NCBI RefSeq assembly: GCF_006716355.1
Contig: NZ_VFOW01000001.1
Location: 248,001 to 312,000 of the forward strand
Direction: 5' to 3'
Length of the DNA stretch: 64,000 nt
Source: Stackebrandtia endophytica
GTDB taxonomy: Bacteria; Actinomycetota; Actinomycetes; Mycobacteriales; Micromonosporaceae
Part shown: one piece after another, positions 47,700-56,203 of the stretch
Layout: each line of letters starts with the position of its first letter
How positions within the stretch are numbered: the stretch's first letter is position 1
Program-made: the position numbers and the translations under genes
The notes under the pieces: model-generated
Database searches by the model: none
Seen by the model: the letters and a program-made list of their open reading frames with translations, nothing else
What the model was told of the DNA's origin: nothing

Positions 47700-47705
47700 G
47701 GGCAT
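46917..47705 (-). CDS. Membrane protein with C-terminal nuclease-like domain, unknown
   Basis: A 262-residue protein I cannot name. Two hydrophobic segments (about 26-48 and 52-70) precede a charged coiled stretch (ELRMEWRRRRAALTTRLHDAEAKRLVEVL). The C-terminal 140 residues contain SDGERLIPRPDAVV, an alternating strand-helix pattern, and RYDAALFVTHRGEHQWSRDV, which could be an endonuclease-like fold. Codon use is normal for the genome, so this and not the opposite frame is the gene. ATG at 47705 is used; a GTG at 47714 is possible. The minus-strand order continues upstream with a LemA-like gene and pimA. Confidence 0.6.
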   Translation of the reverse strand: MPSPVHRDPPVEEEDDSISFGQRVGAALLGVILTGAGTVSVFVGSSEFGTVVTLVAGLGFMALAMNAVPFLSARFQDFELRMEWRRRRAALTTRLHDAEAKRLVEVLDSVGPRPDSVAVLEWLFFESRVTNQAIVSLSDGERLIPRPDAVVGEGLVEWIGRDGRTRIGLYAMSLRGVKASRAKEFANRFLAAFPRGRYDAALFVTHRGEHQWSRDVALRVTDELGVPVEVVEWTRATPGEPLRPAIDSLLDRLKPTDSDIIG

Positions 47706-47807
47706 GGAGGCCACCGTCGCAATTCACGGCCGCATGCTTAGCTGTGGCCTTAGTATCCTTGTACCGCAAGCATACTGGGATGACCCACGGCTACGAACGG
47801 TGCATTG

Positions 47808-48290
47808 TCAGATCGGATTGTCGATGTCGAAGTATCGGGGGCCCGGCAGGCGCTTGGTGAGGCCGAAGGCCCGTACCAGCCAGCGGTTGCGCAGGGCCCG
47901 AGCGTCACGCACCACGTCGGTGTGCACCTGTTTCGCCACCCCGACTCGCCGGTTGGCACGGTGAATCTCCTCCATCGCCGGGTCGTCGGCCGGCAATGGC
48001 AGTTCACGCAGAATCCGGGTCAGGTCGTTCTCGGCCGCCTCACGCTCTTCGGACAGCGAGTCGAGGCTGGCATGTCCGGCGACCCGCAGAGCTTCGGCAT
48101 AGCGCCCCAACCGCGAAGACTCGCTCTCAGCCAGTGACAACGCGGTCTTGGCGCGAACGTTCAGTTTGCCGATCAACGCGGTGGCGGCGTCGATGGCACG
48201 CGCGTGCAATCGCTCCACCCGAGCCGCGGTCCAGGTTACATAGGTGCCCAGGAGCGCCACTACCACCACAACACCGACCAGCCACCACAT
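47808..48290 (-). CDS. Single-pass membrane protein, LemA-like
   Basis: A 160-residue protein with one N-terminal transmembrane helix (WWLVGVVVVVALLGTYVTW) and a cytoplasmic or extracytoplasmic coiled helical body with ARVERLHARAIDAATALIGKL and a conserved-looking YFDIDNPI end. The layout is similar to LemA family proteins but the match is weak. It sits just downstream of pimA in the phosphatidylinositol-mannoside block, same strand, and may be co-transcribed. Confidence 0.65.
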   Translation of the reverse strand: MWWLVGVVVVVALLGTYVTWTAARVERLHARAIDAATALIGKLNVRAKTALSLAESESSRLGRYAEALRVAGHASLDSLSEEREAAENDLTRILRELPLPADDPAMEEIHRANRRVGVAKQVHTDVVRDARALRNRWLVRAFGLTKRLPGPRYFDIDNPI

Positions 48291-48367
48291 AGAGCCACAT
48301 CATATCGGCCTGCCCGTAACCGGTCACTCGGCACAACAGTGACTCTCAGCCTCGTCTCAGCTGCGGG

Positions 48368-49528
48368 CTATTCCACGGTGTCCTGCAACGATTCGGGCAG
48401 TTCCTCCTCGGTGACCGTTCCGCCGCTGGCCTCGATGGCCGCGGTGTAGACCTCCAGGACCCGCTCGGCGACGACCGGCCAGTCGTAGTCGGCGACCACT
48501 TCTGATGCCCGGTTTGCCAGTCCGCTCCGCAACGTCGGGTCGTCCAGCAGTTCACCGGCGTTGTCGGCCAGCGCCGCGGCATCACCCACCGGAAAGAGGC
48601 GGCCCGCGGTCCCGTTGTCCAGCACGCGACGAAATGCGTCGAGATCGCTGGCCAGCACCGGTGTTCCCGCCGCCATCGCCTCGGTCAGGATCATGCCGAA
48701 CGACTCTCCGCCGGTGTTGGGAGCCACGTAGATGTCGACGCTTCGCAGCATGCGGGCCTTCACCTCGTCGCTGGCCATCCCGAGGAACTCGATGCGTTCG
48801 GCGATATGCGGAGGAACCGACTCCAACACTTCGGTGGGGTCGCCGGGCCCCAGCACCAGCAACCGCAGTTCGGGGCGCTGCTCGGCGAGCTGGACGAAGG
48901 CGTCCTTGAGAATGCCGAACCCCTTGCGCGGTTCGCTGAAGCGGCCGACGAAGCCCAGTGCGTTGCCCGGTCCCGGCCAGCCGGGCAACGGCTCCGCCGA
49001 GACGAAGTTCGCGGCCATGACGCCGTTGGGGATTTCCACCGCGCCACCGCCGAGGTGCTCCACCTGCACCCGTCTGGCCAGGGCGCTGACGGCGATGCGG
49101 GCGGTGATGCGTTCCAACACCAGTTGTGCGGCGCCTTTGGAGGCCGCAAGGGTGCGGGAACGGGTCATCGCGGTGTGGAAGGTCGCCACGACCGGCCCGC
49201 GCGCGGACGCGCACGCCAACAGGGACAGGCTGGGGGTCATGGGCTCGTGGACGTGGAGGACGTCGAAGTCACCGGCTCGCAACCATTTGCGCACCCGGGC
49301 CGCCGAGATGGGGCCGAATGAGACGCGAGCGACGGATCCGTTGTAGGGCACCGGGATCGACCGGCCCGCGGGCACCACGTAGTCGGGGATCTCGTCGTCG
49401 CGTTCGGCGGGTGCCAGAACACTGACCTCGTGTCCCATCGAGGTCAGGGTCTCGGCGAGGTCACGGATGTGGCCTTGCACGCCGCCGGGCACGGCGAAGG
49501 AGTAGGGGCTGACGATGCCGATTCTCAC
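48368..49528 (-). CDS. pimA: Phosphatidylinositol alpha-mannosyltransferase
   Basis: A 386-residue GT4 enzyme matching PimA. It starts MRIGIVSPYSFAVPGGVQGHIRDLAETL, has VLHVHEPMTPS, GFVGRFSEPRKGF and ESFGMILTEAMAAGTPVLAS with the donor-binding glutamates. It transfers mannose from GDP-mannose to phosphatidylinositol at the inner membrane, the first step of PIM synthesis. Its 5' end overlaps the patA stop by 4 bases. The pgsA-patA-pimA order is the standard actinobacterial one (Rv2612c-Rv2610c). Confidence 0.95.
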   Translation of the reverse strand: MRIGIVSPYSFAVPGGVQGHIRDLAETLTSMGHEVSVLAPAERDDEIPDYVVPAGRSIPVPYNGSVARVSFGPISAARVRKWLRAGDFDVLHVHEPMTPSLSLLACASARGPVVATFHTAMTRSRTLAASKGAAQLVLERITARIAVSALARRVQVEHLGGGAVEIPNGVMAANFVSAEPLPGWPGPGNALGFVGRFSEPRKGFGILKDAFVQLAEQRPELRLLVLGPGDPTEVLESVPPHIAERIEFLGMASDEVKARMLRSVDIYVAPNTGGESFGMILTEAMAAGTPVLASDLDAFRRVLDNGTAGRLFPVGDAAALADNAGELLDDPTLRSGLANRASEVVADYDWPVVAERVLEVYTAAIEASGGTVTEEELPESLQDTVE

Positions 49529-50448
49529 GGTTCACCCATTCGTTTCGCGGGTCGGTCGGCCGACAGATCGGCCAGCCAGAGCTTTTGCAACATGTGCCAG
49601 TCCTGAGGGTGCTTGGCGATGCCTGCGGCGAACTGGTCGGCGACCCGCTGCATCGTCGTCGACAGTCGCTGCGCCAGTGGGCCGTCGGTGGGGATGTCGA
49701 TCGGACCGATGATCTCTCCCCCGCTACTCTTCGGGCCGTCGTTGTGAAGGACGACGGTATACAGTGGAGCTTTGGTGCGGATCGCCAGCAGTGCCGGGCC
49801 TGCCGGCATCCGCGTCGTCTCCCCGAAGAACTCCACCTCGATGCCACCGCTGGACAGATCACGATCGGCGACCAGCGGAACGACATGTCCCTTGGCCAGC
49901 GCCTCGCTCAATACGGTCTGGACCGGTCGATCACCGCCGACGTGCGGTTCGATGTGCATGCCGAGCTTTCGGCGATAGTCCAGGAACTGGTCGAACACCG
50001 CTTCGGGCTTGAGTCGTTCGGCCACCGTGGTGACCTCCCAGCCCTTCGCGCTCACCCACGCGCCGGCCCAGTCCCAATTGCCCGAATGCGGGATCGCGAC
50101 GATGGCTCCGCGACCGCTGTCACGAGCCTCGTCGAAAGCCTCCGTACCACCCAACCGGAAGCGGGATAGCAGCTCGTCGCGGGAGTATGACGGCAACCGG
50201 AACGCCTCCATCCAATAGCGACAGTAGGAACGCATCCCGTCGGCCACCAGCCGGTCGAGTTGTCGCTGCGGCATGTCGGGACCGACCACCCGGCGCAGAT
50301 TCCTTCGCAACTGCTGGACACCCTTGCCGTCTCGGGCGGTGGTGCGGTCGGCGATCAGGCGGAACAATCGCGCCGCGACCGCCTCGGGCAGCATTCGCAC
50401 CGCCCGCCATCCGGCGCGGTATCCCCATTCGACGATCTTGTCGCTCAC
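49525..50448 (-). CDS. patA: Phosphatidylinositol mannoside acyltransferase
   Basis: A 307-residue acyltransferase of the LpxL/HtrB-like family. It has the ECxxGxxD-type region with AIPHSGNWDWAGAW giving the HX4D catalytic pair (H and D). It adds a fatty acid to the mannose of PIM1/PIM2. GTG at 50448 overlaps the pgsA stop (GTGA); a longer frame to 50529 has no site. The gene is between pgsA and pimA in one overlapping operon. Confidence 0.93.
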   Translation of the reverse strand: MSDKIVEWGYRAGWRAVRMLPEAVAARLFRLIADRTTARDGKGVQQLRRNLRRVVGPDMPQRQLDRLVADGMRSYCRYWMEAFRLPSYSRDELLSRFRLGGTEAFDEARDSGRGAIVAIPHSGNWDWAGAWVSAKGWEVTTVAERLKPEAVFDQFLDYRRKLGMHIEPHVGGDRPVQTVLSEALAKGHVVPLVADRDLSSGGIEVEFFGETTRMPAGPALLAIRTKAPLYTVVLHNDGPKSSGGEIIGPIDIPTDGPLAQRLSTTMQRVADQFAAGIAKHPQDWHMLQKLWLADLSADRPAKRMGEP

Positions 50449-51071
50449 GACTCGGCTCCGTTCAGCTGCCGCTTGACGTAGATGAGCCGCTGTCCGATGG
50501 TGACCACGGAGGCCGCCGCCAATATCCACAGCACCACCGAAAGGCCGTACGGCACCGAGAACACGTAGAGCAGACCGCCGATGCCCAACAACACCAGGCG
50601 TTCGGCGCGCTCGGCGATCCCGACGTCACAGCGCACGCCCAGACTTTCCGCCCGCGCCTTGGTATAGGACACCACCTCTGCGGCGACCAGGCTGATCAGG
50701 GCCGCGACCATCGTGACGCGATCCCCGGTGATCGCCAGCCAGTACGCCAGCGATCCGAGGATCGCCCCATCGGCGATGCGGTCCATCGTCGAGTCCAACA
50801 GGGCGCCGAACCGGGTGTCGCCACCCTTGGCCCGGGCCATCGCACCATCCAACAGGTCGGTACACACCGCGACCGTGACGATCAACAACGCCCAACCCAA
50901 CTCGCCTCTCGGCACCAGCAGCACCGATCCGGCGACCACCGCGATGGTGCCCACGATGGTCACGGTGTTGGCGGACAACCCGAGCCGTACCAACCGACGC
51001 GCGACCGGGTCCAAGAACTTCGACACGGTGGCCCGGCCCGCCACGCTAAGAAACTTCGCCATCTCACCCAT
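50445..51071 (-). CDS. pgsA: Phosphatidylinositol phosphate synthase (CDP-alcohol phosphatidyltransferase)
   Basis: A 208-residue membrane enzyme with six helices and the complete family signature DGx2ARx8Gx3Dx3D: LLDGAMARAKGGDTRFGALL followed by DSTMDR. It joins CDP-diacylglycerol with inositol 1-phosphate, making the precursor for phosphatidylinositol and PIMs. Its identity as the inositol branch is supported by the neighbouring patA and pimA. ATG at 51071 or at 51062; the first is used. It is the first gene of the overlapping three-gene operon. Confidence 0.93.
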   Translation of the reverse strand: MGEMAKFLSVAGRATVSKFLDPVARRLVRLGLSANTVTIVGTIAVVAGSVLLVPRGELGWALLIVTVAVCTDLLDGAMARAKGGDTRFGALLDSTMDRIADGAILGSLAYWLAITGDRVTMVAALISLVAAEVVSYTKARAESLGVRCDVGIAERAERLVLLGIGGLLYVFSVPYGLSVVLWILAAASVVTIGQRLIYVKRQLNGAES

Positions 51072-51326
51072 CGTCCGGGCGACTGAGACAGAATGCCAAC
51101 CGCGGGCTTCGCCCGGGCCTCAGCCCGCCTGCGGGCCCCTACGATATCGGTACGGTCACCGACACCACGTGCACCGTCGTCACGACCCACACAGCCCGGT
51201 CACGCCTCGGAGATCCGCACCGAACAGCATGGGGTTCGGCGGCCGGAACCGGCATGACAGACTTGGCGTCGATCGGTTGAGCAGGCGCGTGTGAGCCAGA
51301 ACACGCCATCGCGGGAAAGGCCCACC

Positions 51327-53348
51327 ATGTCTCAGGAGAGCCGGGGCGGCTCGTCGCGCCCGAACGGGTCGACGCCGGTGACCGATCCGATGAACATTCG
51401 CAACATCGCGGTCGTGGGCGCCGCCGGATCCGGGAAGACGACGTTGATCGCGGGTTTGTCCGCCACCGCCGAGGGCACCTCGGTACCCCTCGACCCCGAC
51501 CGGCCCGGTTCGACGGAGTCGGCGGTCACGCGGGTTCGGTTTGGGAATGTCACCGTCAACCTGATCGACACTCCCGGACACCCCGACTTCATCGGTGCCC
51601 GGCGGGCCGGGTTGCGCGCCGCCGACGCCGTGCTGTTCGTCGTCGCCGCCGGACGAGGACTTGATCTGGCCGCACAGCAACTGTGGGAGGACTGTGTCCA
51701 CGATGATCTGCCGCGCGTCGTCGCGGTGACTCACCTAGATGATCCTCGCGCCGACGTCGATGAGACGATCGCGCTGTGCCGGCGCCTGTTCGACGACGCC
51801 GTGGTGTCGACCCACCTGCCGTTGCTGGATGACGATGGAGACGCGGTGGCCGGCCTCATCGGATTGGCCGACCAGAAGATCCTCGACTACTCATCCGGAC
51901 CACGGCCCGTCGTGGTCGAACCGGAAGCGGTGCATCTGGAGGGCATCGCCGAGGCCCGTGAATCCCTCGTCGCCGCGATCCTGTCCGACAGCGACGACGA
52001 GTCGTTGATGGACCGTTACATCGACGGCGACCACATCGGCTCGGGGGTTCTGATCGCCGAGCTCGATGCGGCGGTGGCCCGGGCGGGTCTGCACCCGGCC
52101 GTTCCGGTGGATGGCACGACCGGCGTGGGCCTGGACATCCTCCGGGATCTGATCGTCGACGCGTGCCCCTCCCCCGTCGAGCGTCCGATGCCGACGGTTA
52201 CCGAGCCGTCCGGTGACGCCTCCGAACCACTCGCCTGTGATCCGGCCGGGCCGGTCGTCGCCGAGGTCCTCACGACCACGATGGAGGTACCCGGGGTTTC
52301 ACTGCTGCGGGTCTATTCGGGGACGCTTCGCCCGGGTGAGACCGTGATCATCTGCGGTGCCGGAGCCACTCCATCGGTCTCCTGCACCGAACCCGATCAT
52401 GACGACGACCTGGTCGCCGGGGATATCCGCCCGATCACCGGTCTGGTGGCGGCCACCGGCGACACCGTCTCGACGCAGAGCCGACCACTGCGACTGGAGC
52501 ACCCGCCACCACCGGAACCACAGTTTCCGGTCGCGCTGGTCACCGATCAACTCGACGAGGACACCCTCGCAGCCGTGTTGACCCGGTTGACCGCCATCGA
52601 TCCGACGATGCGGTGGGAACACGTCGACGAGACCGGGCAACTGCTGCTGTGGTGCATGGGAGACCGACACGCCGAGGTGACGCTGGACCGGCTTCGCCTC
52701 CAGGGGATCGCGGTCGACACCGTACCGGTCGAGGTCGCGCTGCGCGCGACGTTCGGCAAGCCCGCCAACGGAACCGGGCGTGTCGTTCGCCAGACGGCCG
52801 GGCATGACGAGTTCGCTTGGTGCCGCATCGAGGTCGAGCCGTTGGGGGAGGGCGAGGGCGTCGAGTTCGTCAGTCTGGTCGACGACCAGGCCATTCCCGC
52901 TGGACTCGTCACGGCCGTCGAGGCCGGAGTCCGTGACCGGCTGGCTCACGGCCTGGCGGGGGGCCGCCCCGTCGTCGACGTCAAAATCACCCTATTGGAC
53001 GGCGAGGGCTCATCGGTCGGCTCCACCGAGTTCGCGGCGGCCGGAGCCCTCGCGGTCGAGGACGCGGCGTTGACCGGTGAACCCACGTTGCTCGAACCCA
53101 TCGACCACGTCACGGTGACCGTGGCCGATGGTTACGCACGGATAGTTCGGTCCGACCTGTCCCAGCGCCGCGGCCGTGTGGTCGGTACCGATACCGACGA
53201 ACACGATCGGGCCGTGATTCACGCCGAGGTACCGACCACCGAGCTGCGAAATTACGCGATCGAGCTTCGGGAGATGACCGCCGGTTCGGGTTGGTTCCGT
53301 CGACGCCTCATTCACCACCAGCCGATGCCCTCCCCTGTGGACGACTGA
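51327..53348 (+). CDS. Elongation factor G-like GTPase
   Basis: A 673-residue translational GTPase of the EF-G2/FusA2-like branch. The P-loop is GAAGSGKTTL and switch II is DTPGHPDF; the usual NKxD guanine motif is altered to THLD. Domains II-V can be recognised (QFPVALVTDQLDEDTLAAVL, TGQLLLWCMGDRHAE and the C-terminal GRVVGTDT). It is not the main EF-G because several core residues differ; mycobacterial homologues are EF-G-like proteins of unclear function. ATG at 51327 is used because GGGAAAGG precedes it. It is inserted between pgsA and the HIT gene on the opposite strand. Confidence 0.88.
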   Translation: MSQESRGGSSRPNGSTPVTDPMNIRNIAVVGAAGSGKTTLIAGLSATAEGTSVPLDPDRPGSTESAVTRVRFGNVTVNLIDTPGHPDFIGARRAGLRAADAVLFVVAAGRGLDLAAQQLWEDCVHDDLPRVVAVTHLDDPRADVDETIALCRRLFDDAVVSTHLPLLDDDGDAVAGLIGLADQKILDYSSGPRPVVVEPEAVHLEGIAEARESLVAAILSDSDDESLMDRYIDGDHIGSGVLIAELDAAVARAGLHPAVPVDGTTGVGLDILRDLIVDACPSPVERPMPTVTEPSGDASEPLACDPAGPVVAEVLTTTMEVPGVSLLRVYSGTLRPGETVIICGAGATPSVSCTEPDHDDDLVAGDIRPITGLVAATGDTVSTQSRPLRLEHPPPPEPQFPVALVTDQLDEDTLAAVLTRLTAIDPTMRWEHVDETGQLLLWCMGDRHAEVTLDRLRLQGIAVDTVPVEVALRATFGKPANGTGRVVRQTAGHDEFAWCRIEVEPLGEGEGVEFVSLVDDQAIPAGLVTAVEAGVRDRLAHGLAGGRPVVDVKITLLDGEGSSVGSTEFAAAGALAVEDAALTGEPTLLEPIDHVTVTVADGYARIVRSDLSQRRGRVVGTDTDEHDRAVIHAEVPTTELRNYAIELREMTAGSGWFRRRLIHHQPMPSPVDD

Positions 53349-53361
53349 CCTCGGCGGTCGT

Positions 53362-53601
53362 TCAGTTCGGGTTCGGCAACTCGGTGACGTGGGAGTCGAT
53401 GACACCGTCACCGTCGTGGTCGATGAGGACCTCGTCGATGATTCCGTCACCGTCGTGGTCGATGGCCTGCATGTTGGCCTTTCCGTCACCATCGGTGTCG
53501 ATCAGGTAGGTGGCGCCGCCGTCGGCGTGCCGGGTCACCTCGACGGTGTCGGGGTTGCCGTCCCCGTCGACGTCCATCTGGTACGTCTCTTTCTCGCTCA
53601 C
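53362..53601 (-). CDS. Small acidic protein with four calcium-binding-like repeats
   Basis: A 79-residue acidic protein containing four DxDGDG repeats: DVDGDGNPD, DTDGDGKAN, DHDGDGIID and DHDGDGVID. This is the pattern of EF-hand or thrombospondin type-3 loops that bind Ca2+. It lacks a signal peptide. It sits between the EF-G-like gene and a TetR gene. Function unknown. Confidence 0.8.
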   Translation of the reverse strand: MSEKETYQMDVDGDGNPDTVEVTRHADGGATYLIDTDGDGKANMQAIDHDGDGIIDEVLIDHDGDGVIDSHVTELPNPN

Positions 53602-53664
53602 GATGCGCCTTTCGGAGGGTGGATGGATATGCCGGGTTGACCTTACGGGCCAACCGAAGCGACT

Positions 53665-54381
53665 TCAACCACGCCCGGTGACTTCGGACCTGAGTCGATG
53701 CGCCTTCTGGCGGCAGGCCGCCGAACAGTACACCGCCGGACGACCTCGCCGCTGCGGCGGCAACCGACGGTCACAGGTCGAACAGCGCGATCGCTCCGAC
53801 CCGTGCGGCATTTCGTTACGGCTTTCATCACTGATCCGGATCGAATCGAGCACCAGATCAACCGCACGGTCCTGGTCGGGGTGCGACCGTCGCATCACGA
53901 CACACGCCGTCACCAACGCCCGCACCGTTTCCAGCCCGATGTCGTGTCGGATGCGGCCGGCGTCCCGCGCCACTCGGAACAGGTCCTTCAGAACGAGATT
54001 GAAACGTTCGCCGGCTGCCCGGTACACCGTGTGCGGCCAATCTCCCGACTCGAACACCCGGCACAGGTCACGTCGTTGAGGCGCGCTGTCGATCACCTCG
54101 GCCAAGAACCCGAACAGGGCGTCGGCACCGACTTCCCGGCGGTGCCGGTCAGCGGACTGAGTCAACTCCTCGATCCGTTGCGCCAGAACCGCTTCCATCA
54201 GACTGTCCTTCGTGGGGAAGTGTCGATACACCGTCCCGGCGCCGACCTGGGCGCGTTCGGCGATCTGACCCAGCGACACCGACGTCCCATGATCGGCGAA
54301 CGCCTGTGACGCCACCGCCAGAATGACCGCCCGATTGCGACGAGCGTCGGCGCGGCCGCCTCCGGCCGTCGACGAGGTCAT
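53665..54381 (-). CDS. TetR regulator fused to a C-terminal zinc-ribbon-like motif
   Basis: A 238-residue protein. The N-terminal helix-turn-helix (ARRNRAVILAVASQAFADHG, LGQIAERAQVGAGTVYRHF) and a central ligand domain are typical of TetR. After residue about 200 comes CSTCDRRLPPQRRGRPAVYC then SAACRQKAHRLR, a four-cysteine motif known from other actinobacterial DNA-binding proteins and unusual on a TetR. It is divergent from the NmrA gene and likely controls it. The start ATG is 95 bases from the NmrA ATG. Confidence 0.9.
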   Translation of the reverse strand: MTSSTAGGGRADARRNRAVILAVASQAFADHGTSVSLGQIAERAQVGAGTVYRHFPTKDSLMEAVLAQRIEELTQSADRHRREVGADALFGFLAEVIDSAPQRRDLCRVFESGDWPHTVYRAAGERFNLVLKDLFRVARDAGRIRHDIGLETVRALVTACVVMRRSHPDQDRAVDLVLDSIRISDESRNEMPHGSERSRCSTCDRRLPPQRRGRPAVYCSAACRQKAHRLRSEVTGRG

Positions 54382-54431
54382 CGTAACGAAATCCTCTCAT
54401 CGCCGCGAACCGACGATCTACGGTTTCAAAG

Positions 54432-54447
54432 CGGGTCGACCGACCCG
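54432..54447. promoter_or_regulatory. Candidate operator between TetR and NmrA genes
   Basis: A perfect inverted repeat CGGGTCG-AC-CGACCCG in the 94-base divergent intergenic region, 28 bases before the NmrA ATG. Suggested binding site of the TetR at 53665; not confirmed by other copies. Confidence 0.45.
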
Positions 54448-54475
54448 TATTCGACGACTCTACTCGAGGAACCCG

Positions 54476-55429
54476 ATGTCACCCCACACTCCACAGTCTA
54501 GACAGTTCAGACAGTCCAGACAGTCCAGCAAGGGACCGATCCTGGTGGTCGGCGCCACCGGTAGACAGGGAGGCGCGGCAGCGCGCCACCTGTCAGCCGA
54601 CGGCTGGTCGGTTCGACTTCTCGTCCGCGACCCACGACATCCCGCCGTACGCGATCTCGTCGCACGGGGAGCCGAACCGGTCATCGGTGATCTCGATCGA
54701 CCGGACACCCTCGAAGCGGCCCTGGCAGGCGCCTACGGAGTCTTCCTGATTCCCCCCGTCGTCTACCGAAGCCTGGGAACCGATGTCGAGCAGGAATACC
54801 GGCGCGGCCATGATGTCATCGAGGCCGCCGAACGCGCCGGGGTCGAGCACGTCGTCTTCAGCGGGCTGGCCACGGCCCCACCGCCCGGATTGCCACAAAG
54901 CGACGGAAAACACCGCATCGAACAGCGGCTCCGGACCGGCGCGATGACCTATACGATCCTCAGGCCCGTTCGATTCATGGAGAACTACCTGTTCGACAAC
55001 GCCCCCATGGACGGCATCCTCAATGGAGTGCATCGTCACCTCTTCCTCGCCGACAAACCGATGCAGATCATCGCCGTCGACGACATAGGTCGTTTCACGG
55101 CGCTGGCATTCGCGGATCCGGCGGAGTACGGCGGCCGCATCCTCGAGTTGGCCGGCGACGACCCCACACCTGATCAGGCGGCCGCGCTCATCGCCGCGGC
55201 CGTCGACATGCCGGTGAGGTACGAACGCATCTCCCACGACCAGGCCGAGGCGCTCGGACCCGAGATCGCGGCGACCTGGCGGTTGATCACCGACAACGGC
55301 GACAACGGTTGGCGCGCGGATCCAGACGAGCTGCGGACGCGGCTTCCCGGCATGCTGAGGTTGACCGATTGGTTGGCGGGCTCCGGCGCACAACGCATCC
55401 GCGACATGATCGACCACCGGCCCGAGTAG
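54476..55429 (+). CDS. NmrA-like NAD(P)-binding protein
   Basis: A 317-residue short-chain-dehydrogenase-like protein of the NmrA family. VVGATGRQGGAAARHL is the glycine-rich nucleotide motif, followed by RDPRHPAVRDLVARGAEPVIGDLD. Members sense NAD(P) or reduce quinones and azo dyes. ATG at 54476 follows GAGGAA. Its N-terminal coding bases hold four 9-base repeats (54495-54530) encoding SRQ/FRQ-type tripeptides, likely disordered. It is paired with the divergent TetR gene. Confidence 0.85.
   Translation: MSPHTPQSRQFRQSRQSSKGPILVVGATGRQGGAAARHLSADGWSVRLLVRDPRHPAVRDLVARGAEPVIGDLDRPDTLEAALAGAYGVFLIPPVVYRSLGTDVEQEYRRGHDVIEAAERAGVEHVVFSGLATAPPPGLPQSDGKHRIEQRLRTGAMTYTILRPVRFMENYLFDNAPMDGILNGVHRHLFLADKPMQIIAVDDIGRFTALAFADPAEYGGRILELAGDDPTPDQAAALIAAAVDMPVRYERISHDQAEALGPEIAATWRLITDNGDNGWRADPDELRTRLPGMLRLTDWLAGSGAQRIRDMIDHRPE
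54495..54530 (+). repeat. Four 9-base tandem repeats in the NmrA N-terminus
   Basis: Units AGTCTAGAC, AGTTCAGAC, AGTCCAGAC and AGTCCAGCA follow one another and encode a Ser/Arg/Gln-rich leader before the glycine-rich motif. Slippage here would change the leader length by three residues without shifting the frame. Confidence 0.7.
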
Positions 55430-55447
55430 CCGAACCGACCGGTTCGG
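55430..55447 (+). terminator. Hairpin after the NmrA gene
   Basis: A 7-bp stem CCGAACC/GGTTCGG with a GACC loop directly after the stop codon. Weak evidence because it has no T tract. Confidence 0.45.
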
Positions 55448-55557
55448 TGATGTCCCAGAGGATGCGTTGGTCGTGACCGCGCCGGTGTCGTGATGCGCGG
55501 CGACGGCGATTCAGGTCGACCTTCATCGTCAACCGTCGCGACGGCGGCCGGGTCCGC

Positions 55558-56106
55558 TCAGACCGACTGCCAAGCCATCGACAGCAGGTCACGGGTGTCC
55601 GGAAGGATCTGAGGCAGCGTCCTGGTGCGCGCGATGATCGGCATGAAGTTGCTGTCGCCACTCCACCTGGGCACCACATGCTGATGCAGGTGGCCCGCGA
55701 TCCCCGCCCCCGCGACGTTGCCCTGATTCATTCCGATGTTGAAGCCGTGTGCTCCCGACACCGACCTGATCACCCGCATCGAACGCTGCGTGAACGAGGC
55801 CAACTCGGCGACTTCCGCATCGTCCAGATCGGTGTAGTCGGGGACGTGTCGATACGGGCACACCATCAGGTGCCCGGCGTTGTACGGGTACAGGTTCAAG
55901 ACGCAGAAGACCAGGGCGCCTCGGGCGACGATGAGGCCCTCGTCGTCGGGCAGCTTGGGCATCTCGCAGAACGGACAACCCACCGGGTCGTCGTCGGCGC
56001 CGGTGGGTTTGCTCTCGCCCTGGATATAGGCCATCCGGTGTGGCGTCCACAGTCGTTCCAGACTGTCGGGAACGCCCGCACCGCGCTGCGTCTGACTCTC
56101 ACTCAC
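55558..56106 (-). CDS. HIT-family protein (Ap4A phosphorylase-like)
   Basis: A 182-residue HIT protein. The HIT triad is in GHLHQHVVPRW; CPFCEMPKL near residue 45 is a zinc-binding-type pair. Homologue of M. tuberculosis Rv2613c, an Ap4A phosphorylase, which agrees with its place next to thrS and pgsA. A strong terminator lies between thrS and this gene, so it may have its own promoter. The start is GTG/ATG at 56106 as the conserved region begins near residue 20. Confidence 0.9.
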   Translation of the reverse strand: MSESQTQRGAGVPDSLERLWTPHRMAYIQGESKPTGADDDPVGCPFCEMPKLPDDEGLIVARGALVFCVLNLYPYNAGHLMVCPYRHVPDYTDLDDAEVAELASFTQRSMRVIRSVSGAHGFNIGMNQGNVAGAGIAGHLHQHVVPRWSGDSNFMPIIARTRTLPQILPDTRDLLSMAWQSV

Positions 56107-56167
56107 GCGGTGATCCTATGCGGTGATGCCCGCCGACGGCCACAACAGGCGGCCGGACGGGGTGGAT

Positions 56168-56198
56168 GTCGGCCGGACCCAGCATGGGTCCGGCCGAC
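56168..56198. terminator. Terminator after thrS
   Basis: A perfect 14-bp stem (GTCGGCCGGACCCA and complement) with a 3-nt GCA loop, 5 bases past the thrS stop on the minus strand. Confidence 0.8.
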
Positions 56199-56203
56199 GG
56201 TGA

